A stretch of 64,000 nucleotides of DNA from Belnapia arida (GCF_016773205.1 NZ_JAETWB010000017.1:39946-103945); one strand, 5' to 3'; numbered from the stretch's first letter, positions 1-10,587 are shown. The notes: generated from the letters alone by a model not told the origin. Numbers and translations are program-made.

Positions 1-2961
1 ACACACGGCGCGGCCCGCAGCGTCGGGTCCCTCGCGCAATGGGGGCCGACCATCCTGGCCAGGGGCCGCAACGACGCAGCCGGTGGCGCTATAGACCTGC
101 GAAGGCCGTCGCGGCACGACTTCGCCGAGGCTTTGCAGCAGCCCAGGATACCCCTGCAGAAGGCGCTTCAGCTCGCATCCGAGTGCGGCAGGAGCGTCAC
201 GGTGCTCGCCCGGCGCATCCCAGGCATCGATCACCCTTCACCGGCATGGGCCGCCACCCCCGATTCCCTCCTGCCCGCCTTGCTGGCAGGAGCCTGGGAT
301 GCGGCGACGCCCGCCGACAGAGCGGTTGTCGCCCGTCTCGCCGGAGTCGCCGACTACGGAGAATGGGAGGCGCGGGCGCAGCCCTTCCTTGCGATCGATG
401 ACCCACCCTTGGAGAACGAAGGCACGGTTTGGAAGGTTCGAGCGCCTGTCGATGCTTTCGTCCTGCTGGGACGCCACCTCGGCGCGGGCCACTTCGAGCG
501 GCTGAGGCAGGCTTGCCTGGATGTGCTGGGCCTCGTGGATGCGAATCTCGACAAGACCAGCGCGGACCTGATGATGGCGGGCCCGGGCGTGCCGCACTCC
601 GACTGGCTTCGGGACGGCCTTGCGACCACGCTGCTGATGACGGCAACCCTCCATAATAGTGCGGGCTGCGGACCGGCGCTGGCAACCGCAGGCGGGCCTG
701 AAAGGTGGGCGGACGCCACGGTGGCAGCGCTACCGGGCCTCGCGACGGATGCACGCCTTCTCGCCAGCCTGCGTGGCACTCTCCCGATCTTGGCGGAGGC
801 CGCCCCCATCCCTTTCGTCGCGGCGATTGAACGCCTCGTGGCAGCCGACCCTGAGGGAGTGCGGTGGCTGTTCGTTGAACGCACCGAATTCATCACGCCC
901 AGGTCTTACCACGTCCATCTCCTCTGGGCATTGGAACGGATTGCTTGGGACCCAGCTGTGCTGCCACAGGCGGCCCTCCTCCTGGCCAGGCTTGCGGCCC
1001 TCGACCCGCATCCTGACAGCATGCTCATTAACAGGCCGGTTCGGAGCCTGCGCTCCATTCTGCTGCCTTGGTTGCCGGGCACGGACGCGGACTTGGAGAA
1101 GTGTCTCGGCGTGCTGACAGCGATCATCCGAACCAGCGAATCGGTCGGATGGGAACTCTGCATGCGCCTGCTCCCGGAGCATCACGCCGTTGCGGAGCCC
1201 ACAGCACGGCCCCGTCTCCGAGAAGCCAGCTCCTACGACCACGGACCGTCGAGGCAGGAAACCGCTAAGATGTGGGCTGCGGTCGCCAATCACGTACTCG
1301 GCATGGTGGGGACCGATCCCGAACGATGGATCACGCTTCTCGACCGCATCGAGGTCCTCTCATCCGAGGATCAGGCGCGGGCGACGCAGCAATTGGAGGC
1401 TGTCTTCGCAGCGACGGAGGTGAAAGAACGAAGGAGGTTGTGGGAGAAGCTCCGGGACATCGCGGCGAGGCATGCCGAGTTCCCCGACGCGGGGTGGACG
1501 TTGAAGGGCGAGCGGCTTGAGGTCCTCGCCGGTATCGTGCGCCGGTTCGCGCCCAGCGACAGCGTCTCCGTCGCGGCGCCCCTGTTCGATTTCCATCGTC
1601 CGTCACGCCACCGCGCTCTCACGGAAGAGGAGATGACGGCGGAGGCGCTGGAGGAGGCGCGCGGTGTCGCAGTGGCGGACCTGTTGAGCCGCGAAGGGAG
1701 CGCCGGACTGCTGCGCCTCGCGGAGGCCGTGCGTGCTCCGTGGCTTCTCGCGGCTCCTGCCGTACTCGCGGCGGGTACGCCCGAGGCCGTCCTCGACCTG
1801 TGCGGGACGGCCCAGGCGGCTCGCACCGAGAACTCCGGCATCCTCGCTCGCGCCCTCTCCGGTTCGGCCGACCGCACCTTTGGCGACGCGTGGCGCGAGC
1901 TGCTCGCCCGTGCCGCGCGGGAGGGGCGCACGCCGGAGCAGGTGGCCAATCTGGCGCTCGGTCTGGAGGACGGCCCCGGGACCTGGGACTTCGTTGACCG
2001 CCTCAGTGACGCCGTGGCCAACTCCTACTGGAGGGGGAGGCATCCATGGCGGCTCGCGGAGGGTGACTCTGCGCTGAACGAGAGGGCGGCTAGCCAGTAT
2101 CTCTCTGTTGGACGGCCTTACCAAGCGCTGACCACCCTTGCCGAGGCCGCGCGCCCCGCAGCCGCGCTCGTCTTCGAGGCGCTCGACGGTACCCTGTCCG
2201 CCTTGAACTCCGGTCCCCTCGACGACCCATCCATGCTCTCATTCCACCTCGAGCAGGTTTTCGATGGGCTGCGCGCACGCGACGACGTGAACCGCACCGA
2301 CTTGGCCAGGCGTGAGTTCGCCTACCTGCCCCTTTTGGGCCGGGCGCGGGAAGGATACGGGGATTTAGCCATCCTCCACCTCATGGCGGCCGACCCGACC
2401 ATGTTTGTGGACGCGGTGAAGCTCGTCTTCCGAGGCGCGTCGGAGGAGCCGCGGGAGCTGAATCAGGCGGAGCGCAACCTTGCCAAGGCCGCCTACGACC
2501 TCCTCGCTGCGTTTCGCACCGTTCCCGGCGTAACGGCCAACGGCGTGAACGGGGAGGTGACAGCTCTGTGGGTCCGGGAGGCGATGCGGCGGCTGCGGGA
2601 GGCCGACCGTGAGGCGATCGGCGCTCAGTGCGTTGGAAAGGTCCTGGCCCACGCGCCGCATGACCTCACGGACGGCGCATGGCCTGCTAGCCCCGTGCGC
2701 GACCTCATTGAGGAGGCAGTTTCGGACGACCTTGAGACGGGCATTCGCATTGAGCGCTTCAACATGCGTGGGGTGCACTTGAGGGGGCTCTACGACGGTG
2801 GGGACCAGGAGCGACAGCTTGCTGCAGCATACAGGGGGTGGGCGGACGCCTGCACGGCTTGGCCTCGGACCTCGGCCATGCTGGCAAGTGTCGCCGCGGA
2901 TTGGTTGGAAGATGCTAAGCGTGAAGATGTACGAGCCAGGCAGCGCATGATGGAGGATTGA
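1..2961 (+). CDS. C-terminal part of a very large helical-repeat protein, 5' end outside the window
   Basis: The reading frame is open to the left edge, so the internal TTG near 133 is not a convincing start; about 985 residues are visible. The sequence is rich in Leu, Ala, Glu and Arg and reads as stacked alpha helices with no membrane segment, signal peptide or catalytic motif. Features include a GRSVTVLARR segment followed by a P-x-WA motif near the start, a DAFVLLGRHL segment, and an HHAVAEPTARPR stretch around the middle. From memory, such motifs occur in the C-terminal sensor half of large STAND-type NTPases and related hypothetical proteins of defence islands. The NTPase or effector domain would lie upstream and cannot be seen, so the functional suggestion is weak while the coding call is strong. 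No operon partner follows downstream. Confidence 0.75.
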   Translation, partial: THGAARSVGSLAQWGPTILARGRNDAAGGAIDLRRPSRHDFAEALQQPRIPLQKALQLASECGRSVTVLARRIPGIDHPSPAWAATPDSLLPALLAGAWDAATPADRAVVARLAGVADYGEWEARAQPFLAIDDPPLENEGTVWKVRAPVDAFVLLGRHLGAGHFERLRQACLDVLGLVDANLDKTSADLMMAGPGVPHSDWLRDGLATTLLMTATLHNSAGCGPALATAGGPERWADATVAALPGLATDARLLASLRGTLPILAEAAPIPFVAAIERLVAADPEGVRWLFVERTEFITPRSYHVHLLWALERIAWDPAVLPQAALLLARLAALDPHPDSMLINRPVRSLRSILLPWLPGTDADLEKCLGVLTAIIRTSESVGWELCMRLLPEHHAVAEPTARPRLREASSYDHGPSRQETAKMWAAVANHVLGMVGTDPERWITLLDRIEVLSSEDQARATQQLEAVFAATEVKERRRLWEKLRDIAARHAEFPDAGWTLKGERLEVLAGIVRRFAPSDSVSVAAPLFDFHRPSRHRALTEEEMTAEALEEARGVAVADLLSREGSAGLLRLAEAVRAPWLLAAPAVLAAGTPEAVLDLCGTAQAARTENSGILARALSGSADRTFGDAWRELLARAAREGRTPEQVANLALGLEDGPGTWDFVDRLSDAVANSYWRGRHPWRLAEGDSALNERAASQYLSVGRPYQALTTLAEAARPAAALVFEALDGTLSALNSGPLDDPSMLSFHLEQVFDGLRARDDVNRTDLARREFAYLPLLGRAREGYGDLAILHLMAADPTMFVDAVKLVFRGASEEPRELNQAERNLAKAAYDLLAAFRTVPGVTANGVNGEVTALWVREAMRRLREADREAIGAQCVGKVLAHAPHDLTDGAWPASPVRDLIEEAVSDDLETGIRIERFNMRGVHLRGLYDGGDQERQLAAAYRGWADACTAWPRTSAMLASVAADWLEDAKREDVRARQRMMED

Positions 2962-3317
2962 CCCAGCCTTCAGGCTTGCGCGGCTGTATGTCTCCGCTCC
3001 GGTGTAGTTCCACCATCCTCCGCGGCATGTCGCACGGCGAGGAAACTGTGTCGGCCGCATGCGGCGCAGCTACCGTTGCAAGCAGCACGATTGCCTCCGT
3101 GCCACCATCACGATCACGCCTGCGGCCATGATTGTATGATCCTGCTGCTGCAAAGGCCATTTCCACGCGGCCTGCCAACATCTGTAATCCAATCAACTCA
3201 GCCGTCGGCCCCCGAGCAGTCACGTTCGCATTCGTGAGGCGGTGGTGGAGCACGGACGGCCGGATGGGCACACAGCTGACAAAAGAGCAGCAGCGTTATG
3301 CTGCCACCCGCCTACCT
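2962..3317. other. Intergenic region, nothing recognised
   Basis: This stretch separates the large helical protein from the convergent end of the arsenic operon. Short open frames occur on both strands but none has a convincing ribosome binding site or recognisable protein character, and no clear hairpin plus T-tract terminator was found. Confidence 0.4.
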
Positions 3318-4061
3318 TCAGCTCACCGCACCCGACATGACGGCGAGATCAGCCTTGGCCTGTTTTTCCGCCCGCTCCTTCCGCTCGCTGTAGCGGTCGG
3401 TCAGGTAGTCCGAGCGGTCGCGCAGTAGCAGGGTGAACTTCACCAACTCCTCCATGACGTCAACCACTCGGTCGTAGAGCGGCCCTGGCAGCATCCGGCC
3501 CGCCTCGTCGAATTCCTCAAAAGCCTTGGGCACCGAGGATTGATTGGGGATCGTGACCATCCGCATCCAGCGGCCGAGCAGACGCAGCGTGTTCACAGCG
3601 TTGAAGCTTTGAGAACCACCAGAGACCTGCATCACCGCCAGCGTCCGGCCCTGGGTCGGGCGGACACCGCGACTTTCGAGGGGAAGCCAGTCGATCTGGT
3701 TCTTGAGGATGCCGGTGACGGCGCCGTGCCGCTCCGGGCTGCACCAGACCTGGCCCTCGGACCAGAGGGAAAGCTCCCGAAGCTCGGCGCCCTTAGGATG
3801 GTCGGCGGGCACGCTGTCCACCAATGGCAGGTCGCGGGGGTCGAAGACCCGCGTCTCGGCGCCGAATCGCCGCAGGATGCGCTCGGCTTCGAGTGTCAGG
3901 AAGCGACTATAGGACCGCTCCCGGAGCGAACCGTAGAGCAGCAGGATCCGCGGCGGGTGCGTGCTGGCGCCGGGGATGCCGAGTTTTTCGATGGTCGGGA
4001 TGTCGAGCTGCGCCTCCGAGACGTTGGGTAGCGATTGATCCGGAAGGTTCACGTCACGCAT
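3318..4061 (-). CDS. arsH: ArsH, NADPH-dependent FMN reductase / organoarsenical oxidase
   Basis: A 247-residue flavodoxin-like protein of normal ArsH length. The FMN phosphate-binding loop [12 protein letters not shown] follows a short N-terminal extension, and the [20 protein letters not shown] segment is the conserved ArsH signature. ArsH proteins oxidise trivalent methylarsenicals to less toxic pentavalent forms using FMN and NADPH in the cytoplasm. It is the last gene of the minus-strand arsenic operon, 12 bases after arsO, so it is probably co-transcribed. Family assignment is firm; the exact substrate in this organism is inferred. Confidence 0.93.
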   Translation of the reverse strand: MRDVNLPDQSLPNVSEAQLDIPTIEKLGIPGASTHPPRILLLYGSLRERSYSRFLTLEAERILRRFGAETRVFDPRDLPLVDSVPADHPKGAELRELSLWSEGQVWCSPERHGAVTGILKNQIDWLPLESRGVRPTQGRTLAVMQVSGGSQSFNAVNTLRLLGRWMRMVTIPNQSSVPKAFEEFDEAGRMLPGPLYDRVVDVMEELVKFTLLLRDRSDYLTDRYSERKERAEKQAKADLAVMSGAVS

Positions 4062-4073
4062 TCAGGTCTCCAA

Positions 4074-5159
4074 TTAGGCGGCGTTCGCTGGCGGCGTTGC
4101 CGCCAAGGTGTCTCCGATCTCCTGGACGGCGCTTCGGGCAGCCCGCGTCACCCCGGCCAGCGTGGCAGAGGCGAGCCCGGTCCAATCGCCGTAGCCAACC
4201 AGCCACAGGCGTGGCTCGCGGACGGACCGGCCACCCCGGACCACGACGCGCCCATCCGGCTCCAGCACGCCGAGCGGCGCCAAGTGAGCGAGGGCCGGGC
4301 GGAAGCCCGTGCACCAGATGACCGCGTCCACCAGGCTGCGGCTGCCATCCCGCCAGACCACGCCGTCGGGCTCGAAGCGCAGGAATGGTCGAACGCTGCG
4401 CAGCGCGCCGCGGTCGCGGGCCTCCCGGACCGGCGGGACCATGACGATGTTGCCCAGGCCGCCTCTGGGCGGCCCGGGGTCGCGTCCTTCCTGTTGAGCC
4501 CGCACGCGCTCCGTCGCCCGCTCGAACAGCACGCGACCGTCCACCTCGTCCGGCAGGAAGGTTGGCGCCTGGGGCGTCATCCAGGTCACCTCGGCCACGA
4601 GCGACAGCTCGGCTAGGATCTGGGCGCCGGAGTTTCCGCCGCCGCCGACAAGGACTCGCTGGCCCACGAATTCCTGCGGCGAGCGGTAGGAGGAGGAGTG
4701 CAGCTGCCTCCCGCGGAAGCCCTCCGCCCCAGGGTACTCTGGGAGGAAGGTGCGATTGGCGCCGCCAGTCGCGCTGACCACGGCCAAGGCCGTCCAGCTG
4801 CCCGCATCGGTCCGGACCAGCAGGCGGTCACCGGCGCGCTCGACAGCCTCGACCCGGACTGGGCGCCGGACTGGCAGTTGGTATCTTTCCTCGTAGGCTG
4901 CGAGGTAGGCGGCCACGTGGTCCCGGCCGGGATACCCGCCACCCGGGACCGGCGGCATGGGCCAGCCCGGCAGCGAGCTCCACTGCGCGGGGGAGAAGAG
5001 CTGCAGAGAGTCCCAGGCCGACGGCCAGGCGCCACCCGGCCTCTCGTTGGCGTCCAAGATCTCGAAGTCTAGCCCCGTCCGGCGCAGGATATAGCCGACC
5101 GCGAGGCCAGACTGCCCGCCGCCGATGACGACGACCTGCCTGCTCTGAGTTTCCGGCAT
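4074..5159 (-). CDS. arsO: ArsO-type FAD/NADPH-dependent monooxygenase
   Basis: A 361-residue flavin-containing monooxygenase. The FAD-binding Rossmann motif [15 protein letters not shown] is at residues 9-23, and a second dinucleotide-binding motif, [10 protein letters not shown], lies near residue 170. A CTGFRP motif near the C-terminal third is typical of these enzymes. Proteins of this kind located between acr3 and arsH are named ArsO and are presumed to act on arsenicals, although their reaction is poorly established. It starts 7 bases after the acr3 stop and is followed closely by arsH, which supports the arsenic assignment. Without that context it would simply be a FAD-dependent oxidoreductase. 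Confidence 0.85.
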   Translation of the reverse strand: MPETQSRQVVVIGGGQSGLAVGYILRRTGLDFEILDANERPGGAWPSAWDSLQLFSPAQWSSLPGWPMPPVPGGGYPGRDHVAAYLAAYEERYQLPVRRPVRVEAVERAGDRLLVRTDAGSWTALAVVSATGGANRTFLPEYPGAEGFRGRQLHSSSYRSPQEFVGQRVLVGGGGNSGAQILAELSLVAEVTWMTPQAPTFLPDEVDGRVLFERATERVRAQQEGRDPGPPRGGLGNIVMVPPVREARDRGALRSVRPFLRFEPDGVVWRDGSRSLVDAVIWCTGFRPALAHLAPLGVLEPDGRVVVRGGRSVREPRLWLVGYGDWTGLASATLAGVTRAARSAVQEIGDTLAATPPANAA

Positions 5160-5166
5160 CCGGGGT

Positions 5167-6261
5167 CTAGCGAGCTGCCACCCGGCCTGCCCCTCGGTCG
5201 TACCAGCCGCGGGTCCGCATGACGATGTGGACCACGGAGAGCATCACCGGCACCTCCACCAGCACGCCGACCACGGTGGCCAGCGCGGCGCCGCTCTCGA
5301 ACCCGAAGAGGCTGATGGCGGCGGCGACGGCGAGCTCGAAGAAGTTGCTGGCACCGATGAGAGCCGACGGCCCGGCCACGCTGTGCGCCGAACCGCACTG
5401 CCGGTTCAGCAGATAGGCGAGACCCGCGTTGAAGTAAACCTGAATGAGGATGGGCACGGCGAGCAGCAGGATGACCAACGGTTGCGCCAGGATCTGCTCG
5501 CCCTGGAAGCCGAAGAGCAGCACCAGAGTGGTCAGCAAGGCTACCAGGGACACCGGGTTCAGCGCCTTCAGCATGCGCTGGAGGGCTGCATCACCGCCGG
5601 AGGCCAGCAGCGAGCGCCGCCAGATCTGTGCCGCGACGAGAGGCACGATGATATAGAGCGCCACGGACAGCAGCAGCGTGTCCCAAGGCACCGTGATGGC
5701 CGAGAGGCCGAGCAGCAGGCCGACCACGGGCGCGAAGGCGACGACCATGATGGCGTCGTTCAGCGCGACCTGGCTGAGGGTGAAGTTGGGTTCGCCATCG
5801 GTCAGGCGTGACCACACGAAGACCATGGCCGTGCAGGGCGCGGCGGCCAGCAGGATGAGCCCGGCGATGTAGCTGTCAATCTGCCCTTCCGGGAGCCATG
5901 GCCGGAACAGCCAGCCGATGAACAACCAGCCTAACAGCGCCATGGAGAAGGGCTTCACCAGCCAGTTCACGCCGAGGGTGACGGCGATGCCGCGCCAGTG
6001 CCGAGTGACCTGACCCATAGCGGCGAAATCTACGCGGAGCAGCATGGGCACAATCATCAGCCAGATCAGCGCCGCGACCGGGATGTTGACTTGGGCGACC
6101 TCCATGCGGCCGAGCGCACGGAAGAAGCCCGGCATGACCGCGCCGAGCGCAATGCCCGCGACGATGCACAGCGCCACCCAGAGGGTCAGGTAGCGCTCGA
6201 AGGTGCCCATCGCCGCCTTGCGGCTCTGGATGGCGGCCTCCGCCTGAGCTGACGCGCTCAT
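5167..6261 (-). CDS. acr3: Acr3-family arsenite efflux permease
   Basis: A 364-residue inner-membrane protein with about ten hydrophobic helices, the usual Acr3 length. The segment [20 protein letters not shown] contains the conserved Cys ([10 protein letters not shown]) needed for arsenite transport, followed by QVALNDAIM. Acr3 exports arsenite using the proton motive force. The ATG overlaps the arsC stop by four bases (ATGA), indicating translational coupling: arsenate reduced by ArsC is passed on for export. The soluble N-terminus (about 20 residues) is ordinary. Confidence 0.95.
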   Translation of the reverse strand: MSASAQAEAAIQSRKAAMGTFERYLTLWVALCIVAGIALGAVMPGFFRALGRMEVAQVNIPVAALIWLMIVPMLLRVDFAAMGQVTRHWRGIAVTLGVNWLVKPFSMALLGWLFIGWLFRPWLPEGQIDSYIAGLILLAAAPCTAMVFVWSRLTDGEPNFTLSQVALNDAIMVVAFAPVVGLLLGLSAITVPWDTLLLSVALYIIVPLVAAQIWRRSLLASGGDAALQRMLKALNPVSLVALLTTLVLLFGFQGEQILAQPLVILLLAVPILIQVYFNAGLAYLLNRQCGSAHSVAGPSALIGASNFFELAVAAAISLFGFESGAALATVVGVLVEVPVMLSVVHIVMRTRGWYDRGAGRVAAR

Positions 6262-6701
6262 GCCGCCACTCCCTTCGCAACTCGGTGGCCTCGCTCATCG
6301 ACGACAGGCTCGCCGTCCTCCTTGTCGAAGGCGCCGCGTTGCGGGTTCGGCAGGATGTCGAGCACCGTCTCGGACGGCCTGCACAGCTTCACCCCGAGCG
6401 GCGTCACGACGATGGGCCGGTTGATGAGGATGGGATGCGCCATCATGGCATCGAGCAGCTGGCCGTCGGTCAGGGCCGGGTCGCCGAGGCCGAGTGCCGC
6501 ATAGGGCGTGCCCTTTTGGCGGAGCACATGGCGCACCGGCACACCCATGCGCCGGATGAGATCCGACAGCTCCTCCCGGGAGGGCGGCGTCTTCAGGTAC
6601 TCGACGATGGTCGGCTCTTCGCTGCTGTTGCCGATGAGGCCAAGGACATTGCGGGACGTCCCGCAGGCGGGGTTGTGGTAAATGATGAAGCTAGTCGTCA
6701 T
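6258..6701 (-). CDS. arsC: ArsC, glutaredoxin-type arsenate reductase
   Basis: A 147-residue thioredoxin-fold protein of the E. coli plasmid R773 ArsC type. The catalytic cysteine is Cys13 in HNPACGTSR. The downstream segment LINRPIVVTPLGVKLCRPSE carries the conserved Arg residues of the anion site. It reduces arsenate to arsenite with glutathione and glutaredoxin. It is coupled to acr3 by an ATGA overlap. The operon also encodes a second, mechanistically different arsenate reductase as part of the ArsR fusion, so two independent electron donors could serve arsenate reduction here. Confidence 0.94.
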   Translation of the reverse strand: MTTSFIIYHNPACGTSRNVLGLIGNSSEEPTIVEYLKTPPSREELSDLIRRMGVPVRHVLRQKGTPYAALGLGDPALTDGQLLDAMMAHPILINRPIVVTPLGVKLCRPSETVLDILPNPQRGAFDKEDGEPVVDERGHRVAKGVAA

Positions 6702-6715
6702 TGAGCGGCCTCTAA

Positions 6716-7360
6716 TTAGACAGCAGATAAACTAGGCGCAGGCCGATTTGCTGCGAGGTTGAACTGGTGCGGATAGTCCGCAAAGCGATGGATCGTCTTG
6801 GCGGTCAACTCATCCTCGGTCATCTGGAACAGGATGATCTCGCCGCCAATGCCAACACGCTTCGCTAACGGTTTTTGTTCATCTTCTTCCCGTTGTCGCA
6901 TAACGATGTCGATGAAAAACGGCTCGAAGGGTTCAATCGAACCGGTGCTGACATCCACCTGCGGCTTGATGCCAAGACCATAGCGCAGCAATTCCGAGGC
7001 AAATCCATTCGGTGAACGGTATGCGTGACCGCGCATCTGCCTCTGATCCTCATCCCACCCAAAGATGTAGATCGTCGACGTGATGCTTTCGGGAAGCTCC
7101 TGCACAACCCCAGGCAGCACAGCAGTGAGCGCCCTGTCGACATCCACGACATGCCGACACAACGCTCCCGAAATAACAACGGAGAGGGCTCTCATGAGTG
7201 CCAGCTCAGATCCAGTCCCGGCCAGAAGGGTTCGCGCGTGGTGTATGGGAAAGACCTTCGATATGAATCGAACAGGTAACATGTCGGTCGCGCTGCTGAC
7301 GAGCGTATCGCAGGCGACAGTCACCTGATCTTCTTGCAGCACCCAGTTCAAAGCGGTCAT
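6716..7360 (-). CDS. Unknown protein, Ntn-hydrolase/proteasome-subunit-like, inside the arsenic operon
   Basis: A 214-residue soluble protein that I do not recognise as part of any described arsenic system. The N-terminus, with a beta-strand-like start and the motif VTVACDTLVSS, followed by a Gly-rich LLAGTGSELALMRAL helix, resembles the fold order of Ntn-hydrolase subunits (HslV/proteasome-like). There is no N-terminal catalytic Thr, Ser or Cys directly after the first Met, so activity is doubtful. A GWDEDQRQMRGHAYRSPNGF segment sits mid-protein. It lies 14 bases before arsC and 95 bases after arsJ on the same strand. Base composition is less GC-rich than its neighbours, which suggests separate acquisition. 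Confidence 0.6.
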   Translation of the reverse strand: MTALNWVLQEDQVTVACDTLVSSATDMLPVRFISKVFPIHHARTLLAGTGSELALMRALSVVISGALCRHVVDVDRALTAVLPGVVQELPESITSTIYIFGWDEDQRQMRGHAYRSPNGFASELLRYGLGIKPQVDVSTGSIEPFEPFFIDIVMRQREEDEQKPLAKRVGIGGEIILFQMTEDELTAKTIHRFADYPHQFNLAANRPAPSLSAV

Positions 7361-7455
7361 GGGCTGTCCAACTCGGAGGTTTTGAAGCTCGGATAATCCA
7401 ACAATGCGGCTTCCACAGACCGTCAGAGCCTGCAGTGGCTAACCGAAGTGCATCC

Positions 7456-8685
7456 TTAGATCACGATCCGTCTTGCCTCGGCCCGCAGGGGCAGCATGAA
7501 GGTCAGCGCCATGCAGGCCGCCAGCATCGCCGCCGAACCCCAGAGGCATGCTTGAAGGCCACCCCACTGCGTCAGGATGCCGGACAGCAGGATGCCGAAC
7601 AGGCGCCCTCCGGCATTGGCGGCGTAGTAGAAGCCGACGTCCTCGGCGGCCTTCTCCGAGCCTGCGTAGGCTAGGATCAGATAGCTGTGGAGCGACGAGT
7701 TGACCGCAAAGGCGAAGCCGAACACCGCCAAGCCGACGACCACGATGACATCCGGGCGCCCGACGCCGCCGGTGGCCAGCAGGAGGGCGATGGCGGCCGG
7801 GATCGCGGTTAGGGCCGCAGCCCAGAGCCGCGCCTCGGGAACCTCCCGCGACAGCCCGTCCTCGCTGCGGCGGACGACCGACGGCGCCAGGGCCTGCACC
7901 CCGCCGTAGCCGATGGTCCAGGCGGCGAGGAAGGTCGAGACCCCGACGTAGTGCCAGCCCTGGCTGTAGAGGAACACCGGCAGGCCCACGACGAACCAGA
8001 CGTCGCGCGAGCCGAACATGAAGATCCGGGCGCCTGCCAGCAGGTTCACGCCCCGGCTCTTTGCCATGAGTTCCTTGAAGCTCTTTGATGCCTTCGCCTT
8101 GCCGAGTTCGCGCGGTAGCGACAGCAGTACGCCAGCCAGGACGACGGCCAGCAGGGCCACCAGCAGCCAGAGCGCCGGACGGAACCCCACGAACTGGAGC
8201 AGGGCGCCGCCCACGAAGAAGCCAAAGCCCTTCATGGCGTTTTTGGAGCCGGTGAACCAGGCCACCCACCGGAACAGCTGACCGGCGCCCTGCTGCGAGG
8301 TTGCCTTGATGGCTGACTTAGAGGCGGTCTTGGTCAGGTCCTTGGCCACCCCGGAGATGCCCTGGGCGGCCACCACCCAGGCGACCGACATGGCCGCGCC
8401 CCAGGCTGGGTCCAGCGCCGACAACATGAGCAGCCCGCAAATCTGTAGGCTCAGGCCGATCGAGAGCATGCGGGGGATGCCGAAGCGGGCCGCCAACCAG
8501 CCCCCACCGAAGTTCGCGAAGATGCCCGCTGCCTCGTAGAGCAGGAACAGGAAGGCTAGCGTGAACGGCGTGTAGCCGAGCTGGTAGAAGTGCAACAGCA
8601 CCAGCATCCGCAACGCCCCGTCCGTGAGGGTGAACCCCCAGTAGGCACCGGTCACGACGAGGTAGTTGCGGATGCCTGACATCAT
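7456..8685 (-). CDS. arsJ: ArsJ, organoarsenical (1-arseno-3-phosphoglycerate) MFS exporter
   Basis: A 409-residue major-facilitator protein with about twelve hydrophobic segments. It opens with [20 protein letters not shown], typical of ArsJ. ArsJ exports the unstable 1-arseno-3-phosphoglycerate made by its partner GAPDH; the product then breaks down outside the cell, giving net arsenate export. The start overlaps the GAPDH stop by four bases, the standard arsJ-gap pairing. Assignment rests on both the sequence and this pairing. Confidence 0.92.
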   Translation of the reverse strand: MMSGIRNYLVVTGAYWGFTLTDGALRMLVLLHFYQLGYTPFTLAFLFLLYEAAGIFANFGGGWLAARFGIPRMLSIGLSLQICGLLMLSALDPAWGAAMSVAWVVAAQGISGVAKDLTKTASKSAIKATSQQGAGQLFRWVAWFTGSKNAMKGFGFFVGGALLQFVGFRPALWLLVALLAVVLAGVLLSLPRELGKAKASKSFKELMAKSRGVNLLAGARIFMFGSRDVWFVVGLPVFLYSQGWHYVGVSTFLAAWTIGYGGVQALAPSVVRRSEDGLSREVPEARLWAAALTAIPAAIALLLATGGVGRPDVIVVVGLAVFGFAFAVNSSLHSYLILAYAGSEKAAEDVGFYYAANAGGRLFGILLSGILTQWGGLQACLWGSAAMLAACMALTFMLPLRAEARRIVI

Positions 8686-9725
8686 GCTCCCCGTTCGATG
8701 ACAATGTTGGCCAGGTCCACCATCCGACAGGCATAGCCCATCTCGTTGTCGTACCAGGCGTATACCTTCAGCAGGGTGCCGTCGGTCACCATGGTGCTTG
8801 GCCCGTCGACGATCGCACTGCGGGTATCGTTGGCGTAGTCGGCCGAAACCAGCGGCCTGGTCTCGAAGCCGAGGATGCCCGCGAGCGGTCCCGCCGCCGC
8901 CGCGCGGAACAGCTCGTTGACCTCGGTTTCGGTGGTCTCGCGCCGCATCTCGAAGACGGCATCCGTCAACGAGGCGTTCAGCACCGGTGCCCGGACGGCG
9001 TGACCGTTCAGGCGGCCCTTGAGCTCGGGGTAGATGAGCGAGATGGCGGTGGCGCTGCCGGTTGTCGTCGGCTGGAGGGACAGCATGGCCGAGCGGGCTC
9101 GGCGCAGGTCCTTGTGCGGCGCGTCCACGACCACGTTGGTGTTGGTCGGGTCGTGGATGGTAGTGATTTGGCCGTGCCGAATGCCGATGGCCTCGTGGAC
9201 AACCTTCACCACAGGGGCGAGGCAGTTCGTGGTGCAGGAGGCGGCGGTCAGCAACCGGTGTTCCCGCGGGTCGTAGCGGTCGTCATTAACGCCGACGACC
9301 ACGTTCAAGGCGGAGCCGTCCTTGACCGGCGCCGCGACGATGACCCGCTTAACGCCCCGGTCGAGGTAGCCCTGGAGCTGCTCCTGCTTCAGGAATTTGC
9401 CCGTGCATTCCAGGACGATGTCGCAGCCCAAGTCGCCCCAGGGCACCTCGGACGGGGCGGCTTCCGCGCTGAAGCCGATGTGCCGGTTGCCGATGGTGAT
9501 GGCGCGGCCATCCTCCGCCCCGATCCGCTCGCGCCAGCGGCCGTGGATGCTGTCGAACGCGAGGAGGTGGGCGGTAGCCTCGGCGCCGCCCTTGAGCTCG
9601 TTCACATGGACGACGTCCAGCCGGTTGCCCGCGCGCGGATCCTCGTTCTCCCGGAATACGCCGCCCAGGCCCGCGCGGAGCGCCAGCCTGCCGATGCGGC
9701 CCATACCATTGATGCCTATGCGCAT
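8682..9725 (-). CDS. ArsJ-associated glyceraldehyde-3-phosphate dehydrogenase
   Basis: A 347-residue GAPDH. I place the start at the Met beginning [14 protein letters not shown], the NAD-binding Rossmann motif; an upstream in-frame ATG would extend it into the preceding gene. The catalytic cysteine is in [11 protein letters not shown]. The C-terminal [10 protein letters not shown] motif is also present. In arsJ operons this enzyme uses arsenate in place of phosphate to form 1-arseno-3-phosphoglycerate. It begins one base after the arsR-arsC stop and overlaps arsJ, so it is tightly co-translated with both. Confidence 0.93.
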   Translation of the reverse strand: MRIGINGMGRIGRLALRAGLGGVFRENEDPRAGNRLDVVHVNELKGGAEATAHLLAFDSIHGRWRERIGAEDGRAITIGNRHIGFSAEAAPSEVPWGDLGCDIVLECTGKFLKQEQLQGYLDRGVKRVIVAAPVKDGSALNVVVGVNDDRYDPREHRLLTAASCTTNCLAPVVKVVHEAIGIRHGQITTIHDPTNTNVVVDAPHKDLRRARSAMLSLQPTTTGSATAISLIYPELKGRLNGHAVRAPVLNASLTDAVFEMRRETTETEVNELFRAAAAGPLAGILGFETRPLVSADYANDTRSAIVDGPSTMVTDGTLLKVYAWYDNEMGYACRMVDLANIVIERGA

Positions 9726-9726
9726 C

Positions 9727-10587
9727 TCAACGGTCCTTTGCGACGGAGAGGGGGGCCTGCGCGAGGTCATCCAGCTGGTGCCGCAGCGACATGCGGTCCA
9801 GCGCATCGAACTTCAGGTTGGTGAAGATGCCGATACGCCGATGCAGGCTGGCGTAGAGCTCATTGAGTAAGAGCACCCGCTCGCTGGATCCTGGCTCGAA
9901 CTTGCCGGGTCCTGGCAGTGGCCAGGATGCAGTGATAGCCCGGTCGCCGAAGTCGGGGCAGTTCTGACCCTGAAGGGTGTCGCACAGCGCTATTACGAAA
10001 TCCATGCGGGGCGCTTCTCTGTGCAGGAACTCTTGCCAGGATTTGCTCCGAATGCCCGACACGTCATGGCCAAGGGTCTTGAGCTTCTCCACGACCTCCG
10101 GCATGGGTTGGGGCGCCGGATCGGACCCCGCCGAATAGGCCCGGAAGCGGTCCCCTCCCAGCTTCCTCAGAACCGCCTCAGCCATCAGCGAGCGCGCGGA
10201 GTTACGCGTACAAAGGAAGAGGACGTTGAAGGCAGGCTTCATCGGGGAGTTCTCCGGGGAGGAGGCGAGCATTGGCAAGGTCAGCGCTCCACAAAGCTCA
10301 GGTTGGCCGCCGCAACAGGACTCTGTGAGAAAGGCGATGGTTTGACGGAGGCGGTCGACCTGGACGGCGTAAATCAGGCTGCGGCCCTGCCGGGTTGGGC
10401 GGATCAACCCCACCTGCTCCAGGGCCCGCAGATGGAAAGACAAGGTAGAGGGCACGATGCCTAGGGCTGTGCCAATTGCTCCCGCGGAGAGGCCGCTGGG
10501 GCCTGCTTCGAGAAGCGCGCGCAGCAGCTCCAGGCGGGACTCCTGGCCAAGGGCGGCGAAAACATCGGCAGCCGTTGAAGATTCCAT
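9727..10587 (-). CDS. ArsR repressor fused to thioredoxin-type ArsC arsenate reductase
   Basis: A 286-residue two-domain protein, first gene of the arsenic operon. Residues 1-100 form an ArsR/SmtB winged helix ([19 protein letters not shown] recognition helix) ending in [11 protein letters not shown]. Cys91, Cys92 and Cys99 resemble the C-terminal arsenite site of Acidithiobacillus-type ArsR. Residues 118-286 are a low-molecular-weight-phosphatase ArsC: P-loop CTRNSARS with Cys126, plus Cys202 and Cys210 for the thioredoxin relay. One polypeptide could thus sense arsenite and produce it from arsenate. Similar fusions are known but uncommon. It probably represses its own operon through the upstream palindrome. 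Confidence 0.92.
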   Translation of the reverse strand: MESSTAADVFAALGQESRLELLRALLEAGPSGLSAGAIGTALGIVPSTLSFHLRALEQVGLIRPTRQGRSLIYAVQVDRLRQTIAFLTESCCGGQPELCGALTLPMLASSPENSPMKPAFNVLFLCTRNSARSLMAEAVLRKLGGDRFRAYSAGSDPAPQPMPEVVEKLKTLGHDVSGIRSKSWQEFLHREAPRMDFVIALCDTLQGQNCPDFGDRAITASWPLPGPGKFEPGSSERVLLLNELYASLHRRIGIFTNLKFDALDRMSLRHQLDDLAQAPLSVAKDR

